Origin: Eubacteriales bacterium
GTDB lineage: Bacteria; Bacillota; Clostridia; Lachnospirales; Lachnospiraceae
Assembly (NCBI GenBank): GCA_030536575.1
Contig: JAUNPS010000035.1
Location: forward strand, 1 to 53,810
Direction of reading: 5' to 3'
DNA length: 53,810 bases
Part shown: positions 1-8,262 of the stretch, in pieces
Numbering within the stretch: position 1 is the stretch's first letter
How the letters are laid out: each line of letters begins with the position of its first letter
Program-made: the position numbers and the translations under genes
Notes under the pieces: generated by a model
Databases searched by the model: none
What the model was told of the DNA's origin: nothing
The model's input: the letters and a program-made list of their open reading frames with translations, nothing else

Positions 1-73
1 ATACCTGATTCTAAAGAAAATGAAGGTGATGAAAAGTCTTCGTGAAAGAACCCTGAACAGGAACGGGCTTTTC

Positions 74-102
74 TTGCGCGGGCGCGGCGGGTATGATAAA
101 AT
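74..102 (+). promoter_or_regulatory. Probable sigma-A promoter of the AAA/nuclease gene
   Basis: TTGCGC at 74-79 and TAAAAT at 97-102 are 17 bp apart. A TGA just before the -10 gives an extended -10 element. It lies 33 bp upstream of the start codon at 135. The -35 matches the consensus only partly, so this is an inference from spacing and the good -10. Confidence 0.5.
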
Positions 103-134
103 AGGGATAAGCCAGAGGAGTTTGGAGGAAGCGT

Positions 135-1745
135 ATGAGCAGATATTTGGATACGAAGAAAGCGTTTGTTTTATACAGTGAAGTGGCGAACAGTCCTTAT
201 TTTGTAGATAAGTCGGCGATGTTGGAAGAGTTGATTCCGCTTATTGGCCAGGAGCGAAAGTATCTTTGCATTACCAGGCCGCGGCGATTTGGGAAAACGG
301 TTATGGCGAATATGATCAGTTCGTTTTTTGGAAGGGGTGTGGACAGCCGTGCACTGTTTGAAAAACTGGAGATTGGAAAATCGGAAAAATTTGCGGAAAA
401 TATCAATCAATATCCGGTGATTTCGATGACGCTCAGTGAAATTCCAAGGGCGTGCAAGACGTATGAGCAGTATATGAACCGGATTGAGACGGGATTTGTG
501 AAGGATTTGAAGAAGGCGTTTCCGGAGTGTGAGGTGGAAGAAGGGGACGCGGTGTGGGATATCCTGAATGATATTTTTGAGGAGACGGGGAGCCGGTTTT
601 TGTTTGTGTTGGATGAGTGGGATTATTTGTTCCACAGGGATTTTGCGTCGGAGAAGGAGAAGAAGTTTTATATTCAGTTTTTAAGTAATCTGCTGAAGGA
701 TAAGCCTTATGTGGCGATGGCGTATATGACGGGGATTTTACCGATTGCGAAGTATTCCAGTGGATCGGAGCTGAATATGTTTTTGGAGTATACGATGGTG
801 ACGGAAGAACGATTCAGCGACTATTTCGGATTTACGGAAACGGAAGTTGATGATCTCTATAGGCGTTTTTTGAAGATTGAGCCAAAACCGCAGGTGACAA
901 GGGAGGGATTGAAGGTCTGGTATGATGGATATCACACAAAGGCAGGGGAACGGGTGTATAATCCACGGTCTGTTGCAGCATCTCTGACGAATAATAATCT
1001 TGGAAGCTATTGGACAAGCAGCGGGCCTTACGATGAAATCTTTTATTATATTGAAAACAATGTGGACGAAGTGCGGGATGACATTGCGCTGATGGTGTCT
1101 GGCATTCCGGTTCCGGCTCAGGTGCAGGAGTATGCGGCCGCTTCGATGGGCCTAAGTACAAAGGATGAGATTTTTTCGGCGATGGTCGTTTATGGATTTC
1201 TGAGTTATGAGAATGGAAAGGTCTGCATTCCGAATCAGGAACTGATGAAAAAATTTGATGAAATGCTCGGCAGAGAGCCTTCAATGGGGTATGTGCACCG
1301 CTTGGCAAAAGAATCCGAACGGATGCTGCGTGCGACATTGGCGGGAGATACGGAGACGATGATGGAGATTCTGGAATACGCCCATAATACGGAAATTCCA
1401 CTTTTAAGTTATAATAACGAAGTGGAGCTGACTGCACTCGTGAATTTGATTTATCTGGCTGCGCGGGATTCCTACCGGATTGAGCGGGAAGACAAAGCGG
1501 GAAAAGGATATGTGGATTTTATTTTTTATCCGGAGAGGAGAAAATCGGATGATGCGATTATCCTGGAACTGAAGGTGGATGCGGAACCGGAGGAGGCAAT
1601 CCGGCAGATTAAGGAGCGTGGCTATGCGCTGCGCCTGAGAGGGAGGACAGGAGAAGAGCCGAAGTATACGGGAAGGATTCTGGCGGTAGGAATCTCATAT
1701 GACCGGAAAACGAAAAAGCATCGCTGTTTGATGGAAAGTCTGTAG
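135..1745 (+). CDS. AAA-ATPase-like / PD-(D/E)XK nuclease-like protein
   Basis: A 536-aa protein of the AAA-ATPase_like (DUF1703-type) family, often present in many copies in gut Firmicutes and Bacteroidetes. The N-terminal half carries the family P-loop RPRRFGKT (residues 48-55) and a Walker B-like FLFVLDEWDYL near 155-165. The C-terminus shows a PD-(D/E)XK nuclease signature: D461 in GYVDFIFYP, then E478 and K480 in ILELK. An AGGAGTTTGGAGG stretch gives the ribosome site. It stands alone, ends at a shared terminator and faces the cell-wall-binding gene. The coding strand is G-rich and C-poor. The role is not established; mobile-element or defence functions have been suggested for relatives, but nothing here shows a substrate. 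Confidence 0.85.
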   Translation: MSRYLDTKKAFVLYSEVANSPYFVDKSAMLEELIPLIGQERKYLCITRPRRFGKTVMANMISSFFGRGVDSRALFEKLEIGKSEKFAENINQYPVISMTLSEIPRACKTYEQYMNRIETGFVKDLKKAFPECEVEEGDAVWDILNDIFEETGSRFLFVLDEWDYLFHRDFASEKEKKFYIQFLSNLLKDKPYVAMAYMTGILPIAKYSSGSELNMFLEYTMVTEERFSDYFGFTETEVDDLYRRFLKIEPKPQVTREGLKVWYDGYHTKAGERVYNPRSVAASLTNNNLGSYWTSSGPYDEIFYYIENNVDEVRDDIALMVSGIPVPAQVQEYAAASMGLSTKDEIFSAMVVYGFLSYENGKVCIPNQELMKKFDEMLGREPSMGYVHRLAKESERMLRATLAGDTETMMEILEYAHNTEIPLLSYNNEVELTALVNLIYLAARDSYRIEREDKAGKGYVDFIFYPERRKSDDAIILELKVDAEPEEAIRQIKERGYALRLRGRTGEEPKYTGRILAVGISYDRKTKKHRCLMESL

Positions 1746-1749
1746 AAAA

Positions 1750-1772
1750 GGGCGGCGCATCGTGCGCCGCCC
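1750..1772. terminator. Intrinsic terminator between convergent genes
   Basis: A perfect 10-bp GC-rich inverted repeat, GGGCGGCGCA and TGCGCCGCCC, with a 3-nt loop. On the minus strand it is followed by TTTTC, so it mainly serves the cell-wall-binding gene. It also lies 5 bp after the stop of the AAA/nuclease gene. Confidence 0.8.
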
Positions 1773-1778
1773 GAATCG

Positions 1779-2468
1779 TTACTTCGAAGTCGTCTTGACT
1801 TTAGTTTTCTTGATGATTTCTCCGTCTTTGTCGAATTTGTATTTGTACTTTCCGATGGTGACGGTCTTGTTCGTTACCATACGGCCGTTTTTGTCCACGT
1901 AGTGGTTTCCGACGAAGGTTTTTTTGGCCATGTAGCCGTTACTGTAGAAGTAGTACCAGTAGCCTTTCCAGCGAACCCACTGTTTTTTCGCATAGGTGCC
2001 GTCCGCCTGGCGGAAGCGGGTGCCTTTGGAGTTCTTTTTCAGGCCAACGGTGACGTTTTTCTTATAGTTGGGGATGAGGACGCCGTCGGCGCCGACGTAG
2101 ACTTTCAGGCCGTCTTCGTCGGTGACCCAGCGCTTTTTGGCCATCTTGCCGTTTTTCATCAGGTAGCGGTTATTGACCCAGGTTTCGGTGACCATGGCGC
2201 CGCTGGAGTTAAAGTAGTAGGTGCTGCCTTTGATTTCGGTCCAGCCGGTGCAGGCGTTTCCGTTCGCGTCGAAGTAGTAGACGTAGCCTTTGATTTTGAC
2301 GAATTTGGAGCGGACGGGTTTGCCGGTGGCGGTGTTGACCCATTGGAGGGTCAGGGTATCTTTGTCGAATTTCCATTCGTAGGTGGCGGCGTGGGCGGTG
2401 TCAGAGCCCAGGAAGAGAAAGGCCAGGGCTAAGAGCAGGGTACAGGTATGCAGAAGTCGTTTTCGCAT
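1779..2468 (-). CDS. Secreted cell-wall-binding (choline-binding-type) repeat protein
   Basis: A 229-aa exported protein. The start at 2468 is preferred over an upstream in-frame ATG because GGAGGAACCC lies just before it and because it begins a proper signal peptide (MRKR, a hydrophobic Leu/Ala/Phe core, and a cleavage site after AHA, near residue 27). The rest consists of about eight degenerate 20-residue aromatic/glycine repeats such as GYVYYFDANGNACTGW, STYYFNSSGAMVTETW and GYWYYFYSNGYMAKK. These are the CW_binding_1 type that bind choline-bearing or other wall polymers in Gram-positives. No catalytic domain is present, so it is a repeat-only wall ligand. The C-terminus is strongly basic. 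It lies downstream of coat genes on the same strand. Confidence 0.85.
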   Translation of the reverse strand: MRKRLLHTCTLLLALAFLFLGSDTAHAATYEWKFDKDTLTLQWVNTATGKPVRSKFVKIKGYVYYFDANGNACTGWTEIKGSTYYFNSSGAMVTETWVNNRYLMKNGKMAKKRWVTDEDGLKVYVGADGVLIPNYKKNVTVGLKKNSKGTRFRQADGTYAKKQWVRWKGYWYYFYSNGYMAKKTFVGNHYVDKNGRMVTNKTVTIGKYKYKFDKDGEIIKKTKVKTTSK

Positions 2469-2688
2469 GGGTTCCTCCAGTGTTATGTAGGGCCTGCGGG
2501 GCAGGCCGTTTTGCCGGCGATAGCCGGACGAGTTCTTGGTTTTTATTATGGCATACTTTTCGGGGCGTGGCAAGGTGGGAAATTCTTATTTTGTTCTTAA
2601 ATTTTCCGGCGCCCTCGAAACATGTCCCCGACCAGCGTTCCGCCCATCCAGCGCCTATGCATAGAGGGCAGGAACACGGCGGTTATCG

Positions 2689-2937
2689 TCAGCCCTGGGA
2701 CAGAATCTGCCGCACGTGCTGAATCTCCTCTGCGGTTGCTTTCGCAGCGGGCACGTAGTATTGCTTACTCCGCGCGATCTGATAGATTTCTTCCTGAGAA
2801 GCTTCGCACTGGTTGCGCATTTGTTTTAAGGTATTTTTAAGCTGCGGGTTTTCGGTCTGGCTGATCATTTCACCCATGCGTACCAGATCGCTGTTGATGC
2901 TGGCCAGGGTGTCGCTTACCATTGTTTTTTCGTCCAT
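2689..2937 (-). CDS. CotF-like spore coat protein
   Basis: An 82-aa protein resembling the CotF family of spore coat proteins. It is largely helical, with the family-like ending KQYYVPAAKATAEEIQHVRQIL. A strong AGGAGGGATC ribosome site precedes the ATG. It is the second coat-like gene downstream of spoVB on the same strand, about 110 bp after the first. It probably sits in the outer layers of the endospore; expression under mother-cell sigma factors is inferred from the family and not from a promoter I can see. Confidence 0.75.
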   Translation of the reverse strand: MDEKTMVSDTLASINSDLVRMGEMISQTENPQLKNTLKQMRNQCEASQEEIYQIARSKQYYVPAAKATAEEIQHVRQILSQG

Positions 2938-3049
2938 GTGATCCCTCCTGATTCTTGTGTTCGGAAATGCCTGTTCCTTTGCGGCGGAAAACCGCGTGCG
3001 GAACGGGTGTTTTCCAATGTGGTGATGCCTAAAATCCGGGCAGAATGGT

Positions 3050-3235
3050 TTACTGTAAGAACTGCATAAGCTGCTGCTTGGACTGCATCGCGGACTGCGC
3101 GGATTTCTGGAAAAACTGTTTCACGCCAGGGTCCGTCGCTTCGGAAGCGTATGCGGTCATTTTACAGTGCGTGGTGGCATAGCCGCCGATCAGATGACGC
3201 AGGTTCTGCAGATCCAGTTCAGAAATTTCATTCAT
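3050..3235 (-). CDS. Small CotF-like spore coat protein
   Basis: A 61-aa protein (MNEISELDLQNLRHL... FFQKSAQSAMQSKQQLMQFL) that resembles the short coat proteins found with CotF in clostridia. It is helical and glutamine-rich at the end, with one cysteine. AAAGGAGGTATTCCC gives a very strong ribosome site. It lies 56 bp after spoVB and just upstream of the 82-aa coat protein, so the three probably form a sporulation cluster. The small size limits confidence in the exact family. Confidence 0.7.
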   Translation of the reverse strand: MNEISELDLQNLRHLIGGYATTHCKMTAYASEATDPGVKQFFQKSAQSAMQSKQQLMQFLQ

Positions 3236-3291
3236 GGGAATACCTCCTTTTGTGTTCGTTTACAGGGTTAGTATGCGCGAAAACGGAGAAA

Positions 3292-4797
3292 CTATTCCGC
3301 ATGAGCCAAATACATGAAAAAGAAAAAACAGGCAGCCATGGCAAGGCCGCTTACGGATAATTTCAGAAGATTCGGAAACGGTAAGGAGAACGTATTTTGT
3401 AAAAATGCGAAAAACAGATAAACGCCCGCGCTGACCGCCATGGAAAGGCAGGGACGCACGACCCATCCGCCCAGGTCGATCCGGAAATGGAGCTGCCGGT
3501 ACAGGGAAAAGACCGCTAAAAAGGCCAGAAGAAGCTGGCTGACCAGCACGCCCCAGAGATAGCCCTGAATCCCATAGGAAGGTACAGCAAACCAGACGAA
3601 CAGAATCCGGATGATCAGGGACGCCATATGCTGAAGAAACGTCTGGAGGGTCTTTCCCATGCCGTTTAGAACGCTGGTCATTGTGGTTCCGAGATATAAA
3701 AAGGGACAAATCCACGCAAGAACCAGGATAAACGGCCCGACCAGTTCCGAACCAAACAGAAAGCGCCCAAGGTCATTTCCGGTCAATAAAAACGCGCCCG
3801 TGCAGAAAATGCCAAGCCAAAGGCTGGAATCAATGGTGCGCTCCACGGTTTGGCAGATTTTTTCCGTCTTATTTAAAGAGAGGTCTTCGGAGACCGACGG
3901 CAGCAGCATGGTGGAAAGGGCGTTCGTGATTGCGGAAGGAAAGAGGATCAGCGGCATTGCCATTCCAGTCAGGACGCCGTACAGGCTTAAGGATTCCGCC
4001 GAAGTCAGCCCGTATACCTGAAGCTGCCGGGGAATGCAGGCGGCTTCAATGCTCTGCAAAAGGTTGAGCATCGCGCGGTTCGCGGAGAGCGGGACGGCCA
4101 TGGACAGGATATTCGAAAATGCCTGGCGGTCCGGAAGAACCGGCTTTCGCGTCCGGGCAGGCTCCTTCCGGAACAGAAAAGCCGTTGCGGTGAACAGCGT
4201 GGATACCAGTTCCCCGACCACCATACCCGCGGCCGCCAGCACGGGAGACGGCGTCAGCCCTTTCTCCAGAAAAATGCAGAAGATCAGGTAAGAAGCGCCG
4301 ATGCGGGACAATTGCTCCAAAAGCTGGGAGACGGCCGGGACATCCGTCCGCTTAAGCCCGTAAAAATAGCCGTGCAGACAGGAATGAATACAGCCAAGAG
4401 GCGCAGCCCAGGCGGTAAGCCGAAGCAGCGGCGCGCATCGGGCTTCCAGCAAAAGCCGTGAGGCGATAAATTCCGCATTGCCATACACAAAGAAAGCTAC
4501 CGGAACCGACAGTCCCAAGGAGAGCAGAAGTCCGGCTGCCAGCACTTTTCCGGCCCCTTCCCGGTCGCCGGTGGCCGTTTTCGCGGAAACATGCCGGGAA
4601 ATGGCCGTCTGAATCCCGGAGACGGTCAGGGAACAGGTCATGGCATAGACCGGAAAGATGAGCTGGTAAATCCCTACGCCTTCCGCACCAATTGCATGGG
4701 AGAGGAATATTCTATAAAAGAAGCCAATCAAACGGCTGGCAAAACCGGCGGCGGTCAGGATCAGGGCGCCGCGCCAGATGGGATGTTCAGATTTCAT
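3292..4797 (-). CDS. spoVB: SpoVB/MurJ-like polysaccharide flippase
   Basis: A 501-aa integral membrane protein of the MOP flippase superfamily, length typical of SpoVB. The N-terminus (GALILTAAGFASRLIGFFYR, then LSHAIGAEGVGIYQLIFPVY) is characteristic. About 14 hydrophobic segments follow. In Bacillus SpoVB is needed for spore cortex synthesis and probably flips lipid-linked peptidoglycan precursors. The start at 4797 fits the family alignment, but no Shine-Dalgarno precedes it (CCTCCC lies there instead), so translation may be weak. Two coat-like genes follow on the same strand. It is divergent from the rrf2 operon, 132 bp away. Confidence 0.88.
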   Translation of the reverse strand: MKSEHPIWRGALILTAAGFASRLIGFFYRIFLSHAIGAEGVGIYQLIFPVYAMTCSLTVSGIQTAISRHVSAKTATGDREGAGKVLAAGLLLSLGLSVPVAFFVYGNAEFIASRLLLEARCAPLLRLTAWAAPLGCIHSCLHGYFYGLKRTDVPAVSQLLEQLSRIGASYLIFCIFLEKGLTPSPVLAAAGMVVGELVSTLFTATAFLFRKEPARTRKPVLPDRQAFSNILSMAVPLSANRAMLNLLQSIEAACIPRQLQVYGLTSAESLSLYGVLTGMAMPLILFPSAITNALSTMLLPSVSEDLSLNKTEKICQTVERTIDSSLWLGIFCTGAFLLTGNDLGRFLFGSELVGPFILVLAWICPFLYLGTTMTSVLNGMGKTLQTFLQHMASLIIRILFVWFAVPSYGIQGYLWGVLVSQLLLAFLAVFSLYRQLHFRIDLGGWVVRPCLSMAVSAGVYLFFAFLQNTFSLPFPNLLKLSVSGLAMAACFFFFMYLAHAE

Positions 4798-4826
4798 GGG
4801 AGGAACCTGCCGAGTATTTTCTTTGT

Positions 4827-4832
4827 ATTATA
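4827..4832 (-). promoter_or_regulatory. Possible -10 element for spoVB
   Basis: The minus strand reads TATAAT here, about 30 bp upstream of the spoVB ATG. No good -35 lies 16-18 bp further upstream, so if it is a promoter it may need an activator or another sigma factor. Confidence 0.3.
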
Positions 4833-4846
4833 TTCCATACAGGGGC

Positions 4847-4875
4847 TTGACAGAACGGACGAAGGGTGATATATT
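4847..4875 (+). promoter_or_regulatory. Sigma-A promoter of the rrf2-nifS-nifU-mnmA operon
   Basis: TTGACA at 4847-4852 and TATATT at 4870-4875 with an ideal 17-bp spacer. The expected start of transcription is near 4882, about 48 nt before the rrf2 ATG and directly in front of a palindromic operator. Confidence 0.85.
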
Positions 4876-4887
4876 CTGATTATGAAA

Positions 4888-4906
4888 TCCGAGTAAAATA
4901 GTCGGA
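4888..4906. promoter_or_regulatory. Probable Rrf2 operator (autoregulation)
   Basis: TCCGAGTAAAATAGTCGGA is an imperfect palindrome with the symmetric positions TCCGA-n-TA-nnn-TA-n-TCGGA. It begins a few bases after the expected transcription start, where a bound repressor would block the operon. IscR- and CymR-type Rrf2 regulators bind such dyads and control their own operons. The assignment to this Rrf2 protein is inferred from position. Confidence 0.6.
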
Positions 4907-4929
4907 AATGTAAAAAGAAAGGTGATCTC

Positions 4930-5403
4930 ATGAATTTTTCCACCAAAGGCAGATACGGCCTGCGTGCCATGATCGACATGGCCGTAAACAGCGCAGAAGA
5001 AGCCGTTTCCATCAGCAGCATTTCCGCCAGACAGCACATTTCCGAAAGCTACCTGGAACAGCTGATGGCAAAGCTGAAAAAAGCCGGCCTCATCGTCAGC
5101 ATCCGCGGCGCCCAGGGCGGATATAAACTCGCGAAGCCAGCCGGAGAGATCTCCGTAGGAGACATCTTACGGGCACTGGAAGGCAGCTTAGACGCCGTGG
5201 ACTGTCCGGGCCTGAAGTCCGACGCCGAGAGCGGCTGCACAGACGCTGATTTCTGTGTTGCCAAATACGTCTGGAAGCGGATTAACGACAGCATCACCGA
5301 AGCAGTCGACGAGATCGACCTGGCCCAGCTTGTGGAAGAGAGCAGGCGCGCCCAGGCGAACCATCAAAATAAAGAAAAAGACAGTCAGGAGAGAAAGCAA
5401 TGA
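4930..5403 (+). CDS. Rrf2-family transcriptional regulator (IscR-like)
   Basis: A 157-aa Rrf2 regulator. Residues 1-70 form the winged helix (MNFSTKGRYGLRAMIDMA; ISESYLEQLMAKLKKAGLI; GAQGGYKLA). Three cysteines (C92, C103, C109) lie where IscR holds its [2Fe-2S] cluster, although the spacing C-x10-C-x5-C is wider than the C-x5-C-x5-C of E. coli IscR. That suggests Fe-S sensing and not the cysteine-metabolism sensing of CymR, which lacks these cysteines. It is first in an operon for Fe-S assembly and overlaps nifS by 4 bp (ATGA). An AAAGGTGATCTC ribosome site precedes the ATG. It likely represses its own operon through the palindrome at 4888-4906. Confidence 0.88.
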   Translation: MNFSTKGRYGLRAMIDMAVNSAEEAVSISSISARQHISESYLEQLMAKLKKAGLIVSIRGAQGGYKLAKPAGEISVGDILRALEGSLDAVDCPGLKSDAESGCTDADFCVAKYVWKRINDSITEAVDEIDLAQLVEESRRAQANHQNKEKDSQERKQ

Positions 5404-6578
5404 AGAAATTAATTTATCTGGATAATGCCGCTACGACCAAAACCGCCCCGGAAGTCGTGGAAGCCATGCTCCCCTTCTTCACGGAACATTACGGGAACCC
5501 CTCCAGCGTTTACGAGTTTGCCTCCGAGAGCAGACAGGCGGTGGACAAGAGCCGGGAAACCATTGCGAAGGCCCTGGGCGCTTCGAAAGAAGAGATTTAC
5601 TTCACCGCAGGCGGTTCCGAATCCGATAACTGGGCCTTGAAAGCAGCGGCAGAGGCCTATCAGGCAAAAGGGAAACACATCATTACCAGTAAAATCGAGC
5701 ATCACGCGATCCTGCACACCGCCGCCTGGCTGGAAAAGCAGGGCTTCGAAGTCACCTACCTGGACGTGGATGAGAACGGCGTCGTCAAGCTGGAAGAGCT
5801 GAAAAAAGCCATCCGCCCGGACACGATCCTGATCTCCATCATGTTCGCGAACAATGAGATCGGAACCATCCAGCCCGTGAAAGAAATCGGCGCGCTTGCG
5901 AAAGAACACGGAATCCTGTTCCACACCGACGCCGTGCAGGCCTTTGGCCAGCTCCCCATCGATGTAAACGAATGCCACATCGATATGCTGAGCGCCAGCG
6001 GCCATAAACTGAACGGCCCCAAAGGCATCGGCTTCTTATACATCCGCAAAGGCGTGAGAATCCGCTCCTTCGTCCACGGCGGCGCCCAGGAACGCAAGCG
6101 CCGTGCCGGAACGGAAAACGTACCGGGCATCGTGGGCTTCGGGAAAGCCGTCGAACGCGCGGTGGCCACGATGGAAGAACGGACGGCCAAAGAACGGGAA
6201 ACCAGAGACTACCTGATCGACCGGGTATTGAAAGAAATTCCCTATTCCCGCTTAAACGGCCATAAGACCCTTCGTCTTCCGAACAATGCGAACTTCAGCT
6301 TCCAGTTCGTCGAAGGCGAGTCCATGCTGATCATGCTGGATATGAACGGCATCTGCGGTTCCAGCGGTTCCGCGTGCACCTCAGGTTCCCTGGACCCGTC
6401 CCACGTGCTGTTGGCGATCGGCCTGCCACACGAGATCGCTCACGGCTCCCTGCGGCTGACCCTGAATGAAGAGATTGAAAAAGAAGACATTGATTATGTG
6501 GTGGATACGCTGAAAGGCATCATCGAAAAACTGCGCAGCATGTCCCCGCTGTATGAAGATTTTATGAAAAAACATTGA
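5400..6578 (+). CDS. nifS: Cysteine desulfurase NifS
   Basis: A 392-aa PLP enzyme that removes sulfur from cysteine, giving alanine and an enzyme persulfide. It supplies sulfur for Fe-S clusters and for tRNA thiolation. The N-terminus YLDNAATTKTAPEV and the PLP lysine K203 in SASGHKLNGPKG are typical. The catalytic C326 lies in GSSGSACTSGSLDPSHVL, a long flexible loop that marks the NifS/IscS group and not SufS. Its ATG overlaps the rrf2 stop. It is followed by the scaffold nifU and the thiolase mnmA, so both uses of its sulfur are encoded beside it. Confidence 0.93.
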   Translation: MKKLIYLDNAATTKTAPEVVEAMLPFFTEHYGNPSSVYEFASESRQAVDKSRETIAKALGASKEEIYFTAGGSESDNWALKAAAEAYQAKGKHIITSKIEHHAILHTAAWLEKQGFEVTYLDVDENGVVKLEELKKAIRPDTILISIMFANNEIGTIQPVKEIGALAKEHGILFHTDAVQAFGQLPIDVNECHIDMLSASGHKLNGPKGIGFLYIRKGVRIRSFVHGGAQERKRRAGTENVPGIVGFGKAVERAVATMEERTAKERETRDYLIDRVLKEIPYSRLNGHKTLRLPNNANFSFQFVEGESMLIMLDMNGICGSSGSACTSGSLDPSHVLLAIGLPHEIAHGSLRLTLNEEIEKEDIDYVVDTLKGIIEKLRSMSPLYEDFMKKH

Positions 6579-6611
6579 GAACGATAGAAAGATCAGATGG
6601 AGGAATGCATT

Positions 6612-7055
6612 ATGTACAGTGAAAAAGTAATGGATCATTTTCAGAATCCGAGAAACGTAGGAGAAATCGAAAACGCCAGCGGCGTAGGCACCGTCGGAAA
6701 CGCGAAATGCGGCGATATCATGCGCATCTACCTGGATGTGGATGAGAACCAGATCATCCGCGACGTAAAATTCAAGACCTTTGGCTGCGGGGCCGCCGTG
6801 GCTACCAGCAGTATGGCTACCGAACTGGTAAAGGGAAAGACCATCTACGAGGCCCTGCAAGTGACGAATAAGGCTGTTATGGAAGCATTGGACGGACTTC
6901 CGCCGGTGAAGGTGCACTGTTCCCTGCTGGCAGAGGAGGCGATCCACGCAGCTCTCTGGGACTATGCGGAAAAGAACGGCATCCAGATCGAAGGTTTGGA
7001 AAAACCCAAGTCCGACATTCACGAAGGCGAAGAGGAAGAAGAAGAGGAATATTGA
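6612..7055 (+). CDS. nifU: NifU/IscU-type Fe-S scaffold
   Basis: A 147-aa Fe-S cluster assembly scaffold, N-terminal IscU domain only. The three ligand cysteines are visible in NAKCGDIM (with the adjacent Asp), FGCGAAVATSS and VKVHCSLLAEEAI. The start at 6612 is chosen because AGATGGAGGA is well placed before it; the upstream in-frame ATG at 6597 overlaps that ribosome site. The C-terminus is a run of glutamates, unlike E. coli IscU, and no LPPVK chaperone-binding motif is present; LPPVKVH occurs but is part of the third ligand region. It receives sulfur from NifS encoded 33 bp upstream. Confidence 0.9.
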   Translation: MYSEKVMDHFQNPRNVGEIENASGVGTVGNAKCGDIMRIYLDVDENQIIRDVKFKTFGCGAAVATSSMATELVKGKTIYEALQVTNKAVMEALDGLPPVKVHCSLLAEEAIHAALWDYAEKNGIQIEGLEKPKSDIHEGEEEEEEEY

Positions 7056-7073
7056 TAAAGGCGGATTCGCAGA

Positions 7074-8159
7074 ATGGAAAAGAAAAAAGTCGTGGTCGGC
7101 ATGTCCGGCGGGGTGGACTCTTCCGTGGCAGCCTGGCTGTTAAAGGAACAGGGCTATGAAGTCATCGGTGTGACGATGCAGATCTGGCAGGATGAGGACG
7201 AGTTCACCCAGGAAGAGAACGGCGGATGCTGCGGATTAAGCGCCGTGGAGGATGCCAGAAGAGTGGCGGCCGAACTGGGAATTCCTTACTATGTGATGAA
7301 TTTTAAGGAAGAATTCCGGAAAAATGTGATGGACTATTTCGTGGCGGAGTATCTGGCCGGACGTACTCCAAATCCCTGCATTGCCTGTAACCGCTACGTC
7401 AAATGGGAGTCCCTGCTGCGAAGAAGTTTGCAGATCGGCGCGGATTACATTGCCACAGGACATTACGCACGGATCGCAAAGCTTCCCAATGGCCGTTTCG
7501 CCCTTCAGAAATCCGAAACCGCCGCGAAAGACCAGACCTACGCCCTGTACAATCTGACTCAGGAGCAGCTTTCCCACACCCTGATGCCTGTGGGCGCGTA
7601 CCGGAAAGAGGAGATTCGGGAATTTGCCGAAAAGCTGGGCCTTCCGGTGGCACATAAACCGGACAGCCAGGAAATCTGCTTTGTGCCGGATCAGGATTAT
7701 GCGGGATTCATCGACCGGACGACCGGGAAGAAATTGCCGGAGGGGAATTTCGTGACGCCGGACGGAAAGGTGCTGGGACGCCATAAGGGCATTACCCACT
7801 ATACGGTGGGTCAGCGGAAAAAGCTGGGACTGGCTATGGGGCATCCGGTTTTCGTAAGTGAGATCCGGCCGGAGACGAATGAAGTGGTGATTGGGGAAAA
7901 TGAGGATATTTTCCGCCATGTGCTCTATGCCGACCGCGTGAATTTTATGGCGGAAGCTGACCTGACGGAGCCGAGAGAGATGATGGCGAAAATCCGTTAT
8001 AACCACAAAGGCGCGCCCTGCGTGGTGGAAAAGGTCGCAGACAATAAGATCAAATGCACCTTCCCGGAAGCCCAGCGGGCGATTACGCCGGGACAGGCAG
8101 TCGTTTTGTACGATGGAGACTATGTTTTCGGAGGCGGGACGATCCTGGGGGCAGAATAA
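7074..8159 (+). CDS. mnmA: tRNA-specific 2-thiouridylase MnmA
   Basis: A 361-aa enzyme that makes 2-thiouridine at position 34 of tRNAs for Lys, Glu and Gln, using persulfide sulfur and ATP. The PP-loop [15 protein letters not shown] is at the N-terminus. The catalytic cysteine pair is in [13 protein letters not shown] and SQEICFVPD. The C-terminal beta-barrel ([13 protein letters not shown]) is complete, so the length is normal. It is the last gene of the operon, 18 bp after nifU, and is followed by a terminator. Direct linkage with nifS suggests a dedicated sulfur route. Confidence 0.94.
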   Translation: MEKKKVVVGMSGGVDSSVAAWLLKEQGYEVIGVTMQIWQDEDEFTQEENGGCCGLSAVEDARRVAAELGIPYYVMNFKEEFRKNVMDYFVAEYLAGRTPNPCIACNRYVKWESLLRRSLQIGADYIATGHYARIAKLPNGRFALQKSETAAKDQTYALYNLTQEQLSHTLMPVGAYRKEEIREFAEKLGLPVAHKPDSQEICFVPDQDYAGFIDRTTGKKLPEGNFVTPDGKVLGRHKGITHYTVGQRKKLGLAMGHPVFVSEIRPETNEVVIGENEDIFRHVLYADRVNFMAEADLTEPREMMAKIRYNHKGAPCVVEKVADNKIKCTFPEAQRAITPGQAVVLYDGDYVFGGGTILGAE

Positions 8160-8174
8160 AGAAAAAACGAAGAA

Positions 8175-8218
8175 CCTCCTGACGGGAATCTTTTCGAAAC
8201 CAGCCAGGAGGCTTTTTT
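8175..8218 (+). terminator. Intrinsic terminator of the nif/mnmA operon
   Basis: CCTCCTG at 8175-8181 pairs with CAGGAGG at 8205-8211, followed by C and six T. It lies 15 bp after the mnmA stop. The esterase gene converges from the other side. Confidence 0.8.
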
Positions 8219-8262
8219 ACGTCCGGATGCGTGGGTGTCCGCCGCCTGCCAAGGACTCCTTC

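Noticed and set aside
2-181. Open frame at the left edge
   Set aside because: Runs through the promoter and into the AAA/nuclease gene in another frame; no recognisable protein.
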